In this document: positions 44,881-57,665 of the stretch, in pieces
How the letters are laid out: each line of letters opens with the position of its first letter
Numbering within the stretch: position 1 is the stretch's first letter
DNA from: Neoceratodus forsteri
Taxonomy: Eukaryota; Chordata; Ceratodontiformes; Ceratodontidae
Assembly: GCA_016271365.2 (NCBI GenBank)
Contig: CM057452.1
Span: 828,040,001 to 828,104,000, forward strand
Length of the DNA: 64,000 bases
Reading direction: 5' to 3'
The notes under the pieces: model-generated
The model's database searches: none
The model's input: the letters and a program-made list of their open reading frames with translations, nothing else
What the model was told of the DNA's origin: nothing
Program-made: the position numbers and the translations under genes

Positions 44881-46939
44881 CTATGAGATTGCCAGAGGCA
44901 GTGAACATAGGAGTGGCTCTTTTTCCTTGCAAAGATTACAGTGACATAAATTGACACAGGTAGGGGCAAGGTGGCCATATTCCAAATGGGTGCAATGGGG
45001 AGTGTCACAAGCATTACTGAGAGATAAACAGGAGCCACATTTGTGGCAGGATTTCAGTTGCCAAGAATAGAACAGGACACTCCTATCCCAACCCAGGTAA
45101 AAGCTACTGGGTAGATGTGCAATGCAATTCTTGGACATTATTAACTTCACTTTAATCTGCCAATCTCCTGTCCAAATTTGTTCAGCGTCTATTATTGGTG
45201 AGGGATTCTCAAGCACCTCACACCTTTTTTTCAACCAAAATAAGATATCAGATACATTCACTACTTCATTCCTAAATGGGACAGTAATAGTGTGGACAGC
45301 AGATTTAATGATAGGGATGGCCAAATAGGGAAATCAAAGTGGGGTGTCCTTCTCAGTTTTGTAATGACCCCAAAATCTATCAAGACATTCTACAGTTTTA
45401 AAGCTTATATCAAAGTTATGGTCAGAGGTGTGTATTAAACAAAAGACCTCCTGTGCACCCCTTTTTGTTGACACCCCAACAGCGAAACAGGAAAAAAGGC
45501 CATTATGGCGACTTTCGTGGTAATGGTCCTTTTTCCGTGTTTTGCTTTCCCCCAGTGTTCCGCCCCTTCCCCGGACCAACTGCAACCTGGAGTGGAATCC
45601 TAAAGTCCCAGAGGTGTGGGGGGCAGAGCCCCTGCATGAGGGGTGTGGAGGCACAGCTTACCCCAAAAACACCTTGAGAACAGGTGGCACAATACCTGTG
45701 TCGGTATTGTGCAATCGCTGTGGAGGAGGTCGGCATTGTCACTGTCGACCAAACTTGGTGCTTTCAAGACCTCTAATGCTCAGAATTTGCAAGAGTCTTT
45801 CAGTAATGTACTGGCAATGTAGATACAATCTGGAGGAATTTCCAGCCAGTCTTTGTACACAAATCTGATTGCATTTTTGTATGGTGCAGGTTCACTTCTA
45901 TTCTGGAACAACTCAGACAGGCAAAACAAAGATTTTAAGAAGGCCCGCTGAGCAGGATCTTGAATGGCTGTCACTGCAAGCCCAACTGGAATGTATTTAG
46001 GGTCTGTGCTTGGGACTGGTGTTGGGTTAAGTAGAGACTGTGTCAAATCACCTGGAGCAAGAAGGCTAGGGTATAGGGTAAATGGATCATCAGCTCAGGC
46101 AGTACAAGTGTCACTCCCTGAGGGTTCCAGTGCAGATGACCCTGGCAAATGAGGAGGCACAGTGTTAGGAGCTCGGGTAGGAGTAGGAACCATAATGTGT
46201 TCCATCTCCACACTTGGAGATCCAGGAGGTGGATAGGAGAGGACAAGGGTAAGCTTTCAAAGTATCTTTGCACTGCAGGATCAGATGGGCCTGGGGTCCA
46301 TAAATTAGTCTCAGTTTTAATTCAGCCTGCTTCTTGGGGGGCTATTAACAAAGTATGCAGTGTGCTGACAGTTGCAGAAGCTGAAGAAGGAGGTAGTGCG
46401 GGGCAGGACGTCACAGAGGTATCCTGCATAATAGTTGCTGAAATGTCACCTGAGGATGGACCCATCAGTTATCATTGCAGTGAGCCAGCCACAAGGGCCA
46501 AGCTGGAAACAAAGAGTGGAGCAGAGGTAGAGGAAGAAAGTTCAGGTGGTGTGACACCTCAATGGAGTCAGGCTTTGGCTACATGAAAGCAGCATTCCTC
46601 TTCGTTGATGGGTCATAACAATTTATGTTTCTTTTCTTTCAGTGCATGTTCCAATGTGATTTCTTCAGCATGTAGCAATGCTGGGTAGAGGACAGCAGAA
46701 TCCTGCTGCAAGTTGGCATATTCATTGTTCGAACACACAGCCTCAGTGTTGGGTAGAGCTGCAGCAACAGGAGTAGCATTGTTTGTCTCAGGATCTAAAG
46801 GCATGGCAGTGTCGGTGGTAGAAGCAATATCTGCTGATACATCCATACAGTTGGAGTCGGTGCTCAAAGTGGCTGAAAGGGCAGAGTCAGAGGACAGATG
46901 GGATGCACCTCCATCCTTCTCCATCTCTGCATTAGTCAT
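44881..46939 (-). pseudogene. Tx1 element A ORF1 (zinc-knuckle protein)
   Basis: Starts with MTNAEMEKDGG at 46939, about 40 bases from the element's 5' end. The acidic, Ser/Thr-rich N-terminal part (46613-46939) is followed by VYKDWLEIPPDCIYIAS (45780-46046), then after the insertion VFCLIHTSDHNFDISFKT and ECLDRFWGHY. Frame 44881-45324 carries HTITVPFRNEGVNVSDILFW, QIWTGDWQIKVKL and AHLPSSFYLGWDRS, ending in knuckles CHKCGSCLSLSNAC, CTHLEYGHLAPTC and CNLCKEKE. It is presumed to bind element RNA. Several frameshifts. Confidence 0.8.
45443..45773. mobile_element. hAT-like nonautonomous element in Tx1 ORF1
   Basis: An identical 8-bp duplication aagacctc flanks the insert (45443-45450 and 45766-45773). 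The Tx1 reading resumes across it (ALEV, then EVFCLIHT). The ends are imperfect inverted repeats: gcacccctttttgttgaca at left against gcaccaagtttggtcgaca read inward from the right. The 315-bp interior includes a hairpin gcacaatacc/ggtattgtgc (45688-45713). An 8-bp duplication with such ends fits hAT MITEs. No transposase. Confidence 0.65.
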
Positions 46940-46980
46940 CTTTGGCAGTTGTCTGGAGGATAGAACAACAGCTACCCCTT

Positions 46981-46992
46981 AAAGAGTAGGGG
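46981..46992 (+). other. V-SINE target motif between elements A and B
   Basis: The 12 bases aaagagtagggg sit exactly between the 5' end of element A and the 3' end of element B. They match the V-SINE motif at the array edges (aaaagagtagagg at 40649 and aagtaggag at 57702). This is what a target duplication reused by a second insertion would leave behind. Confidence 0.8.
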
Positions 46993-47464
46993 AAGTTTTA
47001 TTGCAAAAAGAAGAATCAAAAAACTGGAACATAAAATAGAACATTAATAATAACACAAGGTAAGCAGACATGAAAAATGAACATACACAAAGGGATACAC
47101 CAAATAACAAAAACATATAGTAAAACGGCAATAAATCATGCAGTAGAGGGAAATAAGTAGAATAAACTCAATACACAGTAGTCCTGAATACATAAACCAT
47201 AACACATGCCAGATATTTATCACTAAGAAACCCATGTATAATCAAATACAGAAAGCAAAACATGCACCCATAGCAATCCGCCACCAGTGCACACCCCCAT
47301 ACCCCTCATACCATACCAGGTAGTGGAACTCCCTTCCACTGCTTTTTCCACTGTTCCCATGACAATCTCTCCTTATCAAAGTTCACCTGGGAAGCAATTT
47401 CCTTCTCAACCATACATACCAGGATGTGTGGCAAGATCATTTTTTGCTGTAAAACATATTTGCA

Positions 47465-50400
47465 TCAAACCTGCAACATGATAAATTTAATACAGGAAAA
47501 CAAGAGTCTAACAGTTCCTGCCTCTACGTCAGTGGACAGTGGTACAATACCTATGATCACATTTTCATAAGAGCCATTCGACCAGCTCACATCATCCCAT
47601 CTGTTAACAATCTCCTCCCACACCTCTGTTGCATATGGGCAGTGGATAAAAAAATGCTCCTGTGTTTCAATAAGTTGCTGACACTGTTCTCTCTGACAAA
47701 AGCTTTCCTCAAAACCTTTATGTTTTGCGTTACCCTTTACACCTAGACGACCATGGGCACTTAACCACTGCACATCCCACATTCATGGAGGGGTACACTT
47801 ATCAGTAAGATAAATTCCCACCAAAGGATGAACACTAGGTCTCAGATTCGCATATACCACAGTAATCTGATACGACTTAGTTTGTATTGAAGCATACAGT
47901 ACCTTTCTATTAACCACTGAAATCTGTGCTTTTGTCAGTTTCCACCTGCATAATTTATCCAATGCCTAAACAACAAATAACTGCAATCTCTCAGGTTTCT
48001 AAACCACCAGAGGGCCCTGTGTCCACCTTTGCAACAATGGGGTCAACCAGATAGCAGCCACTCATTTCCATTCCACTTCACCAGGCAGAAGGAAAGCAGA
48101 AATGGTGGTAAACAAGAAGAGACTATGTAAATAGCTAATGGGGTTTAACATTTGCAAACCTCCCTCTTTAAAATCTCTATACAGGATCTCCCTCTTAATT
48201 GGGTTCAAACCACTCCCCCATATGAGTTGAAAGGTCTGGCTCAAAATGATGACTTCCAGTGATCTCGGGGGGTGGAAAAATTACATCCACAAATGTCAAT
48301 ATGGGTAAATAAAAAGTTTGAACAATAGGCACGCTCTTTTTTTTTTTTTTTGTCTGTTGCAAGCATTTCCAAATATGAACATCATCATTACTCTGTGCCA
48401 AAGCGGCCAACCAATTTTCCTTCACCATGTCACTGGACCCAAAAGTGATGCACAGGATCTTCACTGTCATATCAGACATACAGATATTTTGGATATCCCT
48501 CAAGGGTCCTGTACTCGGGCTTAAAACATATCCACAACATTTCTGGATATTTAAGGCAGACCCAGCCAGTTTACAGAAATGCTGAATCACATACAAAGCG
48601 CACTCAGCCAACTCCTTATTTGCCACCAGGAGACAGACATCATCTGCATAACCCAGCATTTTCATGAGATCAGTAATCCCCAGGATTTGGGTACCACTAA
48701 TCCCCCTATCCAGATGTATTAATCTTAATAACAGATCAAGGCAAAATATATATAAGGTGGGACTCATTGGACACCCCCATTGAACCACCCTATCAATATG
48801 CACAGCCCATCCCAGATGTCCATTTATTAAAGGGCTCGAGGAGGCTGTGAAATACAGTCTTATTATCCAGGCAACAAACTGGCTAGGTACACCATATTTT
48901 TCCAAAACTATCCTCAGATACAGATGAGATAGTTTATCATATGCCTGCTCCCAATCCAGGCTCAGTAAATAGCCACTTAGGGTATCCCGCTGTCCCTGGG
49001 AGACCACCCTGTAATTAACAGCAAATTATCCATAATCTTTCTCCCCTTCACTGTACAGACTAGGCTTGGGTCAATGACAAAGGTGGCCACTTTCCCCAGT
49101 CAAATGGCCAAAAGTTTCATTAAAATCTTTAGATCAGAATTCATTAGACTCAGTTGGCGCCAGTTCTGCAATTGACGTCTGTCTCCTTTTTTATACACAA
49201 ACAGTTGAACTGAATGTCCAGATTGCAGGGCTACTTCAGAGATGTCCAGAATTGTGTCAGACACCACTCTCAAACTGTCTGCCAATTCAGAAACAAATGT
49301 TGTATAAAATTCTGAGGTCAGACCATCCGACCCCGGGGTGGTAATATTATTCAAGGTACGATTTGCAGCCTGAATTTCCTGGTCAGAAATCGGACTCACC
49401 AAATCAGAAAGCAGGGCCGTTGGAAACTCCAGCACCTTGCAGGACTGTAGCAAACCAATAATTATATCACTGGTCACATTTGTAGCTGTATACAACTGCT
49501 CCATGTGACTATACACTTCCCTCAAAATGTCACCATTTGACTGCACCACGTCTCCCCCTTGCATGCATAGAGAGGCCATAGACTCCTGCTGTATCCATTG
49601 TTTACAACTTTCATAAATGTCACCCATAGTCATTTTTCCAGGGGTCCCTAAACGATGTTCGTACAGGAGGGAGGAGGCCCTTTCATACTGCAACTCCTCC
49701 ATCTGTGTCTTCCAGTGGGGCAATTGCCCCAAGTAGTCCCCATATCCCTAATTCACTAAGGACACCACTTGCATATATTGCCCTCTTAAGGGCAAATAGC
49801 AAAGATTTTTATCCATATGGGATCGATAAGCCCACGATTTCACCATACTTTGTATGTCAATATTTGTCTGGACCCACCAGTTTCTCACATTATGCTCCAA
49901 TTCCTCCACTGACATCTGAGTCCTCAAAAGGTCCTGAACACCAGCCTTGCATTGAACATCAGTGAGCACCAAGGTTATTCAATTTCCAGAGCTCACATCC
50001 TCGATTAATACCTTCCCTCAGGGTTAGACTAACCTTTACCAATAAGTGATCTGAGGTCTCCATGAGGACAGTGACAGCCTGCACACATCAGAAAGTGGCA
50101 GCAGAAAAAATATGGTCAATTCTAATGTCCAAATGTGCCTTATAAAAAGTATAACAACCCATGGCATGTACCTGTCAATAGGTATCAGCTAGTCAAGTTA
50201 GCTGCAGAATACCGTGTAAAGCATTTGAATCACAGTACATTTTCTGCAACAATGATCCCTTATCATTGTTCATCAGACAACAATTAAAATCACCTGCCCA
50301 AAGAAGCAGACGTGATGTGAACAGAAAAGGTTTCACCACAGAGAACAGGTCCACCCTCTCTTTTTTGGTCTGGGGTGCATATATGGAGATCAGCCTCCAC

Positions 50401-50765
50401 TACCTCTGGCCATGTGTAAAATCTATAAGCAGCACCCTCCCAGGGCTTATGTCCAACACCTTCATAACCAAATAATCCCACCTGTAAATAAAACCACCAC
50501 CACACCACATCGTTCCAAAGTTAAAGAAAGAAAAGCTGGGCCCCAACACCACAATTTTATTTGCATTTTCAACATCATTCGATGTGTAAAAATGGACATC
50601 TTGTAAACATGCTATGTTTATATAATAGCCTTTTATCACTGAAAAGGTGACCACTCGTCTGTGACCATTCCAGACACGATTTGCATTTATAGTGGCAATG
50701 TTAAAAGTAAATGGTTGAGACATATACAGTAAGTATTTTGATGATTTCAAGAAAAACAGCCACAT
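47465..50765 (-). pseudogene. Tx1 element B ORF2 (endonuclease-RT)
   Basis: 50400-50765: endonuclease start FNIATINANRVWNGHRR and CLQDVHFY. 49748-49972: linker. 49100-49732 (210 codons): SDQEIQAANRTLNNITTPGS and LTSEFYTTFVSELADSL, RT fingers. 48195-49007 (270 codons): SLDWEQAYDKLSHLYL (motif A), VQWGCPMSPTLYIFCLDLLL (motif B) and MLGYADDVCLLVANKE with YADD at 48650-48639. 47465-47782: MWDVQWLSAHGRLGV and ETQEHFFIHCPYATEVWEE, the Cys/His C-terminal motif. All functional motifs are recognisable, but four or more frame changes separate them. Confidence 0.87.
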
Positions 50766-50805
50766 AAGTCATATTCAGAACTTCAAGTCACAGACAGTCC
50801 AGCTT

Positions 50806-52187
50806 CTAACTACATCTAGGCAGAGATCTCCCATGTATTTGCCATGTCCTCACCACCTGCATCACTGTAGTGGTCACATCATCCTCTGAATCAGAGGACA
50901 GCCCTTTCTGAGATGAGATCGTGGAGGAAGACATCGAATCTTCCCCATGCTTCAGATCCTGTGGTTGTAGTACTTCATAAGCATTTGCCAGAGGGATCAG
51001 CATCTAGACTCCCCCCCATCCACTGTACCTTGGCTTTTGGCTTCACTGTTTTCAAGGGCCATTTCCTTGAAGCCACAATAGTTGTATCTGGTGGCGGCAT
51101 ACCCTGCACATCCAACTCCTGCATCACCTGGGAAGGATCACCTGAAGTTGGCAGAGACACTGTAGGGGCTTCAGCAAGTTTTAATTGCATCTGATCTTCT
51201 GCTTCCATGTCCTGAACAATGGCAGGGTCAATCTCCAAAGTCTCACTGCCTGGGAGGGGGTTACCTGTAACAACATCATCACCAATCGTATCTGCAATGG
51301 GAATTGGGCCCCGTAACAGTTGGTGTTCCCTTGCAGCAGTCCTTTTCTGTTCCCTTACATTTCTTTGGGTAGTGATACTGACACTCTGAGCCTTTTCCGC
51401 TATAGCCTCTTGATTTTTGCAGTCCAACCTGTTATGCATAGCCCACTCATAGTTGCGGAACACATGGCCAGGGATGTCACACGAATTGCACTTCTGTTCA
51501 CTATTACAGTCACTACTACTGTGCCCCTAGTCCATTCAGGAAGTACATTTGTTCCTGTCACAGGCATTGATTAGATGAAGATAGGACCCATACCTAAAGC
51601 ACATCTTCAGTTGCCCCAGGTAAAAGCAGTGACCCTGTTCAGACCCTAGAAAAAAAGCACTCGAGAGGTGTTTTGGGCCCTGTGGCCCAGATTATAAACA
51701 TACTTTAAATTTCCACATCCCCCCATCCAGAAGTGTTCTTCATCCAGGAATGGGGAAGGGTCTCCCAGCACCTCACATTGCTGTTGCAACCAGTAGCTTA
51801 CATCAAGGACCACCACCCCCTCATTTCTGAAGAGCACAGTAACTTGCTTTATGGCTGGCCTTCTAATGGGGAGAACATGAAAGGGAATCCATAAGGCTGA
51901 ATGTAGATCTGATCAGGAGGGAGTGGCATAATTCCCATACACTGTATTCGTACAGCATTTTTTTTACTGTGCAGGGATGTTACTGTAAGAAACAGTATCT
52001 CTGCTTTGAAATTGTTTCCAAAGCAGTGAATGTTTCACCCCCTCTGCCTTTGGCAGTGGGACTGGGTCTACATGCTCCTCACGGTCACCCCATATACTAG
52101 CTTCAGGTTGTGGGTCAGAGTCTGGTGGCTGGTGAAACTGCTTATCTACTACTGGGGTGGTACTATCTCATTCAGTAGCCACCATGG
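50806..52187 (-). pseudogene. Tx1 element B ORF1
   Basis: From an ATG at 52187 (MVATE, then a stop), an acidic N-terminal region reads QPPDSDPQPEASIWGDREEH. 51646-51837 gives VLFRNEGVVVLDVSYWLQQQ, the conserved central block. Around 51420-51620 three degenerate knuckles precede HVFRNYEWAMHNRL. The C-terminal frame 50975-51463 is long, hydrophilic and basic to acidic (RNVREQKRTAAREHQLL), ending with SSDSEDDVTTTVMQ in frame 50806-51003. Presumed RNA-binding partner of ORF2. Confidence 0.75.
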
Positions 52188-52189
52188 GC

Positions 52190-55100
52190 AGTGAAGGGAC
52201 ACTTAATTAAAGAGTGCTCAATTGTTTCTAACACATTCCTGCAAGTTCATCTAGGACATATTCTTTCTTCTATAGGTTTGTGTTTTAATGTATTATGTAC
52301 ACCTAACCGTCCATGACATGACAGCCAGACCACATCCCACATCTGTTTGGGAATACTTTTATCAGTTAGTTGTAAGCAGGCATGTTGTATGTGGGTGTCA
52401 GGGCATTCTGAAAGTGCTGGTGGTATAACTAAAACCTCCTCTACTATTGTTGCATAGAAAGTTTTCCTGGATGCTCTACTGAGCATTTGTTGGGTGACCT
52501 CCCATTGTCGTAATTTTGTAAGGCAAGGCTTAATATACTCTGGGATCCCTTTAGTGTGAGTTACCATGGACACTGTTAAAGGTTCTTTATCCCATTTATT
52601 CTGTAATAAAGAAAAACAATTATAGCAAATATTGAACCATTCCAGTTTCCTGCTCTTAATAATACTTGTCAGGTTTCTATATGTGAAGATGCTATGAAAG
52701 AAAACCATGGGGTTTATCATTCTAATCCCCCCCCCCATTTTATAGTCATAGTAAGTAAAATGTCATTTTATAGGATTTAAACGACTGCCCATAATCCTTG
52801 AAAATAAATATTCAAGAGTTGGGTTTCTAGGCTGAATGGAAGAGGAAAAATGATGGAAACATACAAAAACTGGGGGGTAATCAGTGTTTTCAGCAAGTAG
52901 ACTCTCTTTTTCTTAGAAATGATCTTATGTTTCCCCTGCTGAATCATTTTCTGGCATTTATTAATGGCTTGTTCCTAGTTATATATTAACATCATTTTCA
53001 GTGCCAAATGTAAGTCCTAAGATTTTCAATGGAGTTTCACTAATAGGTATATTAAAGTGGGTATTTGGCTGTAGCTGTCTTGCTATCAGGTTAATTTGAA
53101 CAAAAAAAAATGGCTTTTGTCATAGTTTCATTTTGCTCCTGATATCAACTTATATTCTATAAGTGCATGTTCTACTACTGGTATAACTTTTTCAGTTTGT
53201 ATGCTGAGACAAAGATCATCAGTGTATGCACTAATATTAATCATTTCTGACTATCCAAGTATTTGTATACCCTGTATATGTCTATTTGTATGTATTTTCC
53301 TGATCAAAAGATCAATAGTGAAAAGATATAGTACGAGACTTAACGGACAACCCTATCTGGCGCCCCTCTTAATTTGGAATGCTGTGCCCAGTTCCTTATT
53401 TAGAAATGGCTGTACTACAGCTGAGTCATAAAGTAGTTGTATCCATTTCATGAACCTTTTTAGAATACTGTGAAAATGTAAAGTGTCAAATAAATATGTA
53501 TGAATAACTCTGTCAAAAGCCTTTTGTTGGTCTAAAGATAGAAGCCAACCGGAACAGTGTTGTGCGGTTCCTAAGTGAGTAATATCTCTTAAAAAACTGT
53601 AAATTATGAAATACGGACCTATTTGGGATGCCACAAGACTGTACAGTGGAAATTACCATGTGTGCAATATTAGCCAGTCTATGAGTCAAAATGTTAGAAA
53701 AGATTTTATAATCCAGATTCAATAAGCTAATAGGTCTCCAGTTGTGTAAATCCATTCTTTCACCTTTTTTATTTAAAAGAATAACTAATGCTTGAGAGAA
53801 ACTTGTGGGTATGTGTGATGCCTGTAACAAAGAGTTAAACAATATAGTTAGGATAGGTACAAGTTTGTTTTGAAAAGTTTTATAAAATTCCGCGGACAAG
53901 CCACCTTCCCCTGGTGCCGTGTTTGATTTAAGCTTTGCAATAGTTTGTAATACTTCAGTTAAGGACATTTCTGCTACAGATGGTTTAATTTTATCCTTGG
54001 TAATCTTTGGTCGGTCACAAAATGTTTATTTCCTAAAGTGTTTTCCTTGGTCCCAAATTGATTATATAAACGTTTTTGTACTTCTTCTTTAATTATATAT
54101 TTATTTTTTTGTGGAATTAGGCTTGTCTGCAATCTGCAAGCTTTCTACTGTTGTAGCTTTAACCCTATTGGCACAGCTACAAAAAGTAGCCAGAGTGGGT
54201 TGTTGTCCCTGGGTACCATATTGTGCTTCGATTTTAAGACTCATATACCTATTGTATTGAAATCTAGACATTTTTACTTTAGTCTGTTGTATCTGTAGGT
54301 GTACATTATTGTTCTAGGTATGCACTTGTGAAATCAAATGCTGTTACTGATTTCTTAATATTAAATATTGTGTATACTACATCCTTCCTTTCCAAGTGGC
54401 ATGATAAATGAACAAATGTTTAAAGTCTTGTTTTGAATCCAGCCACCAGTCTACAATTGTGTTATATGCTTCTATAATGGACACTCGATCTTTTAACAAT
54501 TTGTCCCATTTTATCTAAAGGTCAGAATCAGATAGCAAATTACCATTTAGTCTCCATCTAGATGGATGTTTACTAGTGAGAGCGCCAGTTATACCACACT
54601 GACAGGATACTGCTTAATGATCAGATGATTCTATGGGTATGGTAGTTGCTTTAAATATAGTTAGGTTTCTTGATGTAAAAATGTAATCTATCCTGGAAGT
54701 TAAGTGTCCTTTTATGAATGTTTTCTGCTGTGTAGATTTTATTGCTGAAAATACTTTCTGTAAGTTTGCTGTGGAAGTAATATTGTTTAAACACGCCATG
54801 TCACTGAAGATTTTTTGTGTTTTACACCCTCTGTCTTTGGGGAGAGTCCACAATTAAAATCGCCTCCTGTGATTACCGTTTGTTGTGTATGTAGGAAAGG
54901 TTGTATCAATTTAAACAAGGACACTTTTCCAGCATACTTAGGGGGGCATATACAGTAATCAAGTGTAATTCTATATTGTGAAAGGAGACATCAACCAGGA
55001 CAGCTCTCCCCGGTTCAATATCAGTGATTTTTTTAAGCTGGAAATTTAAACCTCATTGTAAAATAGCAACCCCATCGCATAGATCTTGTCCATGGGACCA

Positions 55101-55260
55101 AAAAGATGGGCCCTCTGACCACAACTGCTTAGCCTGATTTAATTCAAAATCAGATTTAAAGTGAGTATCCTGTAGTAAGAATATATTATTTGGTAGTTTT
55201 TTTTAGAATTTGAAAAGTTGTATCTCATTTATTAAAGGATTTGATGCTGTTGAGGTTTAG
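52190..55260 (-). pseudogene. Tx1 element C ORF2, C-terminus cut
   Basis: Near 55250 the frame starts NLNSIKSFNK, then ILLLQDTHFKS-like and GGDFNC (about 54855), endonuclease motifs in mixed frames. 54614-54853 ends with SRIDYIFTSRNL and IESSDH, the SDH catalytic end. 53513-53968: LTEVLQTIAKLKSNTAPGE, SAEFYKTFQNKLVPIL and NWRPISLLNLDYKIFSN. 53353-53634: SLDQQKAFDRVIHTYL (motif A). AYTDDLCLS has YTDD at 53226-53215. 52247-52738: MINPMVFFHSIFTY and MWDVVWLSCHGRLGV. The last motif, ETIEHSLIKCP, is truncated at the B junction. Confidence 0.83.
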
Positions 55261-55839
55261 GGTCAGAGGACTTATCCTGTGGTCCATGAAAAGCAAGAAG
55301 GAGAGGAAAAACAAAAAAGGACTACAGAGCTTTGTAGATCAACCCTCAGGTTTTTGTCTGGGTTTGTGTTTCCATCTGGCATTCTTTGATTTTGAAAGTT
55401 CCAACGGTGAATCCATACTGTCCTCTAGTACCCCTGAAGTGACAGAGGAAGCATCTGATGCCCCCTCTTGATCTACCATATCACTCCATTGTTTTATTTT
55501 GGATAAGATATTATATCCATTTCTAGTTAGAATCAGAGGGTCTGCTGTCGATGGTTCTGTTTTTTCTTTGGCTGTCTAGATTTTTCTGTTGTATCACCTC
55601 CATGGAGGTTTCTTTAGGTGGTAGCATGACATCTGAAGAGGGTCCTGTTTGTACTTTATGAACTATAGTAGGACCTGCTTCACTGCCATCCCCCATGGGT
55701 GAAGTATCAGAGTGATTTTAAAGGGCAGTGTCTGATGGGTGAGTGTGTGTAGAGGAATTTCCCGCATGGTCCTTCTGAGAGGGGGCAGAGGGGGGATACA
55801 AACAGAATTTTCTAGTCTAGTGTCTTGTCTGGCTTGTGA

Positions 55840-57665
55840 CAATTTCACTTGTTAGGCAGTTATTAAGGATTCCTGGTCCTGCATAACTTTGTCCATTCTA
55901 TTCTGGGCTGTCCAGGGACATTTGGCATATGTGTGGCCCGATTCTTCACACAAGTTGAATCTAAGAGGATTTGGGCAACCTAAACTAACATGGCCATAAT
56001 CCAGGCATAAAGTACCCCTGGGCAAATTACAAGAGGAACTCAAGTGAGTCTGGGCCCCACATTTGTGGCACATTTTTGGCTGTTCAGATAGAAACATATG
56101 CCTCTATCTCTTCCTATATGGAAACTACTGGGGAGATGTTGAATGCCTGCATCGGTGAGTGTTAATTTCACTTTAATATGCCACCCTCCCGTCCAGACTA
56201 AATCTTCATCTAGAATCAGGATAAGGCTTTGCATTATTTTGCATTTTTGTCTCAACCAGTATTGGACATCCTTTATGTTGACTCCCTCATTCCAAAATAA
56301 TATTGTCACTGTTTTAATGGTCGGTTTAGTTAGGGGTATGGGAAACAAAACCTGCCATTAACTGTTATGTTTAACTAAATCATATTTCTGCTAGAATTTT
56401 TCTAGGGTGGCATTATTCCTAAAACTAACACCATGCACATTCTCCCCTTTAATGTGAATAAACGCAACGAGTTCTTGTGCATGTATCCTGATAGCTTTCT
56501 AAAATAACTGATGTAGTATGAACTTTGTATCAGGGAATGCTTCACTGGCTCCTGTATATTTGAGGTGAACCGCTTCCACCTTTGTGCAGGTTCGCCCACC
56601 TGTTTAAATAAGTCTGCCATTTGAAAATGAGTACCTGTGTTGTTGACTGTACTTGCCATGGATAGCAGTTGAAAGTTCTCCATACTCTCTTTGGTGTGCA
56701 CACCTGCTGTCGAGCTTGTCCCTGGAGTCTCCTCAGAGTGAGGCCGTGCAGTAAAGTAAGTGTTCCTCTGGGCCCTCTCTACCTGAAGCTTGGGCATTGC
56801 TATGCATCGGCATAGTGATTAAGTTTGTGGACTCTATGTCACCAATAAGCAGTTAAGAAGGTAAGTTTGGAATGAGTTTTGATGATGCATCAAAAGTAGA
56901 ATCTGTCACTGTCTGTAGTAGCTGAGCATTAGGATTTTGAGAGTAATTTTCCCTTACTGGGTGTAGTCTAGATGTTTGTATTATCTCAACAGCTGTGACT
57001 GGCCCCAGTGAAGTCCACCCTTTTTGTTCTGAGTCTGGAAGCCATCCTGCAGCATGTAATGCAGAAGTAGGGTCCCTGGCTGTCTCCGTTGTTAAGGTCA
57101 CATTTTGAGGTGCAAATGCTACTCCCTACATTTCTGAAACTGTTGTATGTATTTCTGTAACAGTCATTTTAGGATCTGGGGTGTTAAGTGAGGAAGGTAC
57201 ATCTTGTGAGGTTTGAAAATTAACTGCGGTAGTAGGCATACCTGCAATAGCAGTAGAGTCCATAGAAACCATGGGTTCAACTCTTGAAGTAGCTGCTTGA
57301 GAATGTTTTGAAGATTTTACCAATAATTGTAATAGGAAAGCTTTGTTGTGCAATATGGCATTTAGCAACACTTTTTCCTCCTGTTCAGGTGTCAGCAGGT
57401 TTATTGCAGAGACATTTCCTTTCTCCAACCTTGAAGCTGTTTTTTTGTTCCTGAAGAGAGCTTTGTACTGAGGTCTGTGCATCAGTAGAATCATTTGTAC
57501 CATCTAGTTCATCATCCAACAAAAAGTCTACTATAGCTCCCATATTAGAATAACTTTGTTCTTTGTCCTAACCATTCTCCATGTTTTCAAACGTGGATAT
57601 ATCAGGGCCAACATCCCCTCCCTCCCTCACTCCTTTGCTGCTGCCATCACACTCTATGTCCACCA
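55840..57665 (-). pseudogene. Tx1 element C ORF1 (zinc-knuckle protein)
   Basis: The putative start MVDIECDGSSKG at 57665 lies about 35 bases inside the element. Frames 57126-57503 and 56853-57101 are Ser/Thr-rich. 56402-56797 includes FQMADLFKQVGEPAQRW. 56040-56348 has KTVTILFWNEGVNIKDVQYW, VWTGGWHIKVKLT and HLPSSFHIGRDRG, and 55852-56097 has the knuckles CHKCGAQTHLSSSC, CLDYGHVSLGC and CEESGHTYAKC. The three CCHC-type knuckles are the clearest of all four Tx1 copies. Frames change at least three times. Confidence 0.83.

Larger units (their letters stand above)
40662..46980 (-). mobile_element. Tx1-clade LINE, element A (array unit 1)
   Basis: Minus-strand LINE with ORF1 (44881-46939), ORF2 (41121-44290) and a 3' UTR of about 450 bp that terminates in ttccaaataaaat at 40662, directly on the V-SINE target motif. 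The 5' end at 46980 is followed by a second copy of the motif (46981-46992). A hAT-like insertion interrupts ORF1. It is the distal 3' member of the three-element head-to-tail array. Confidence 0.85.
46993..52188 (-). mobile_element. Tx1-clade LINE, element B (array unit 2)
   Basis: Minus-strand LINE with a 3' UTR (46993-47464, ending tttttgcaataaaactt), ORF2 (47465-50765) and ORF1 (50806-52187). It begins at or near the ORF1 ATG at 52187. The expected 35-40 base leader and target motif are missing, so the junction with element C is a deletion or recombination joint. ORF2 is the best preserved of the array. Confidence 0.85.

Noticed and set aside
52195..52240. Word gcactcttt at the C/B junction as a fourth copy of the SINE target
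   Set aside because: It encodes EHSL in register with the conserved C-terminal ORF2 motif of element C, so it is coding sequence that resembles the target by chance.
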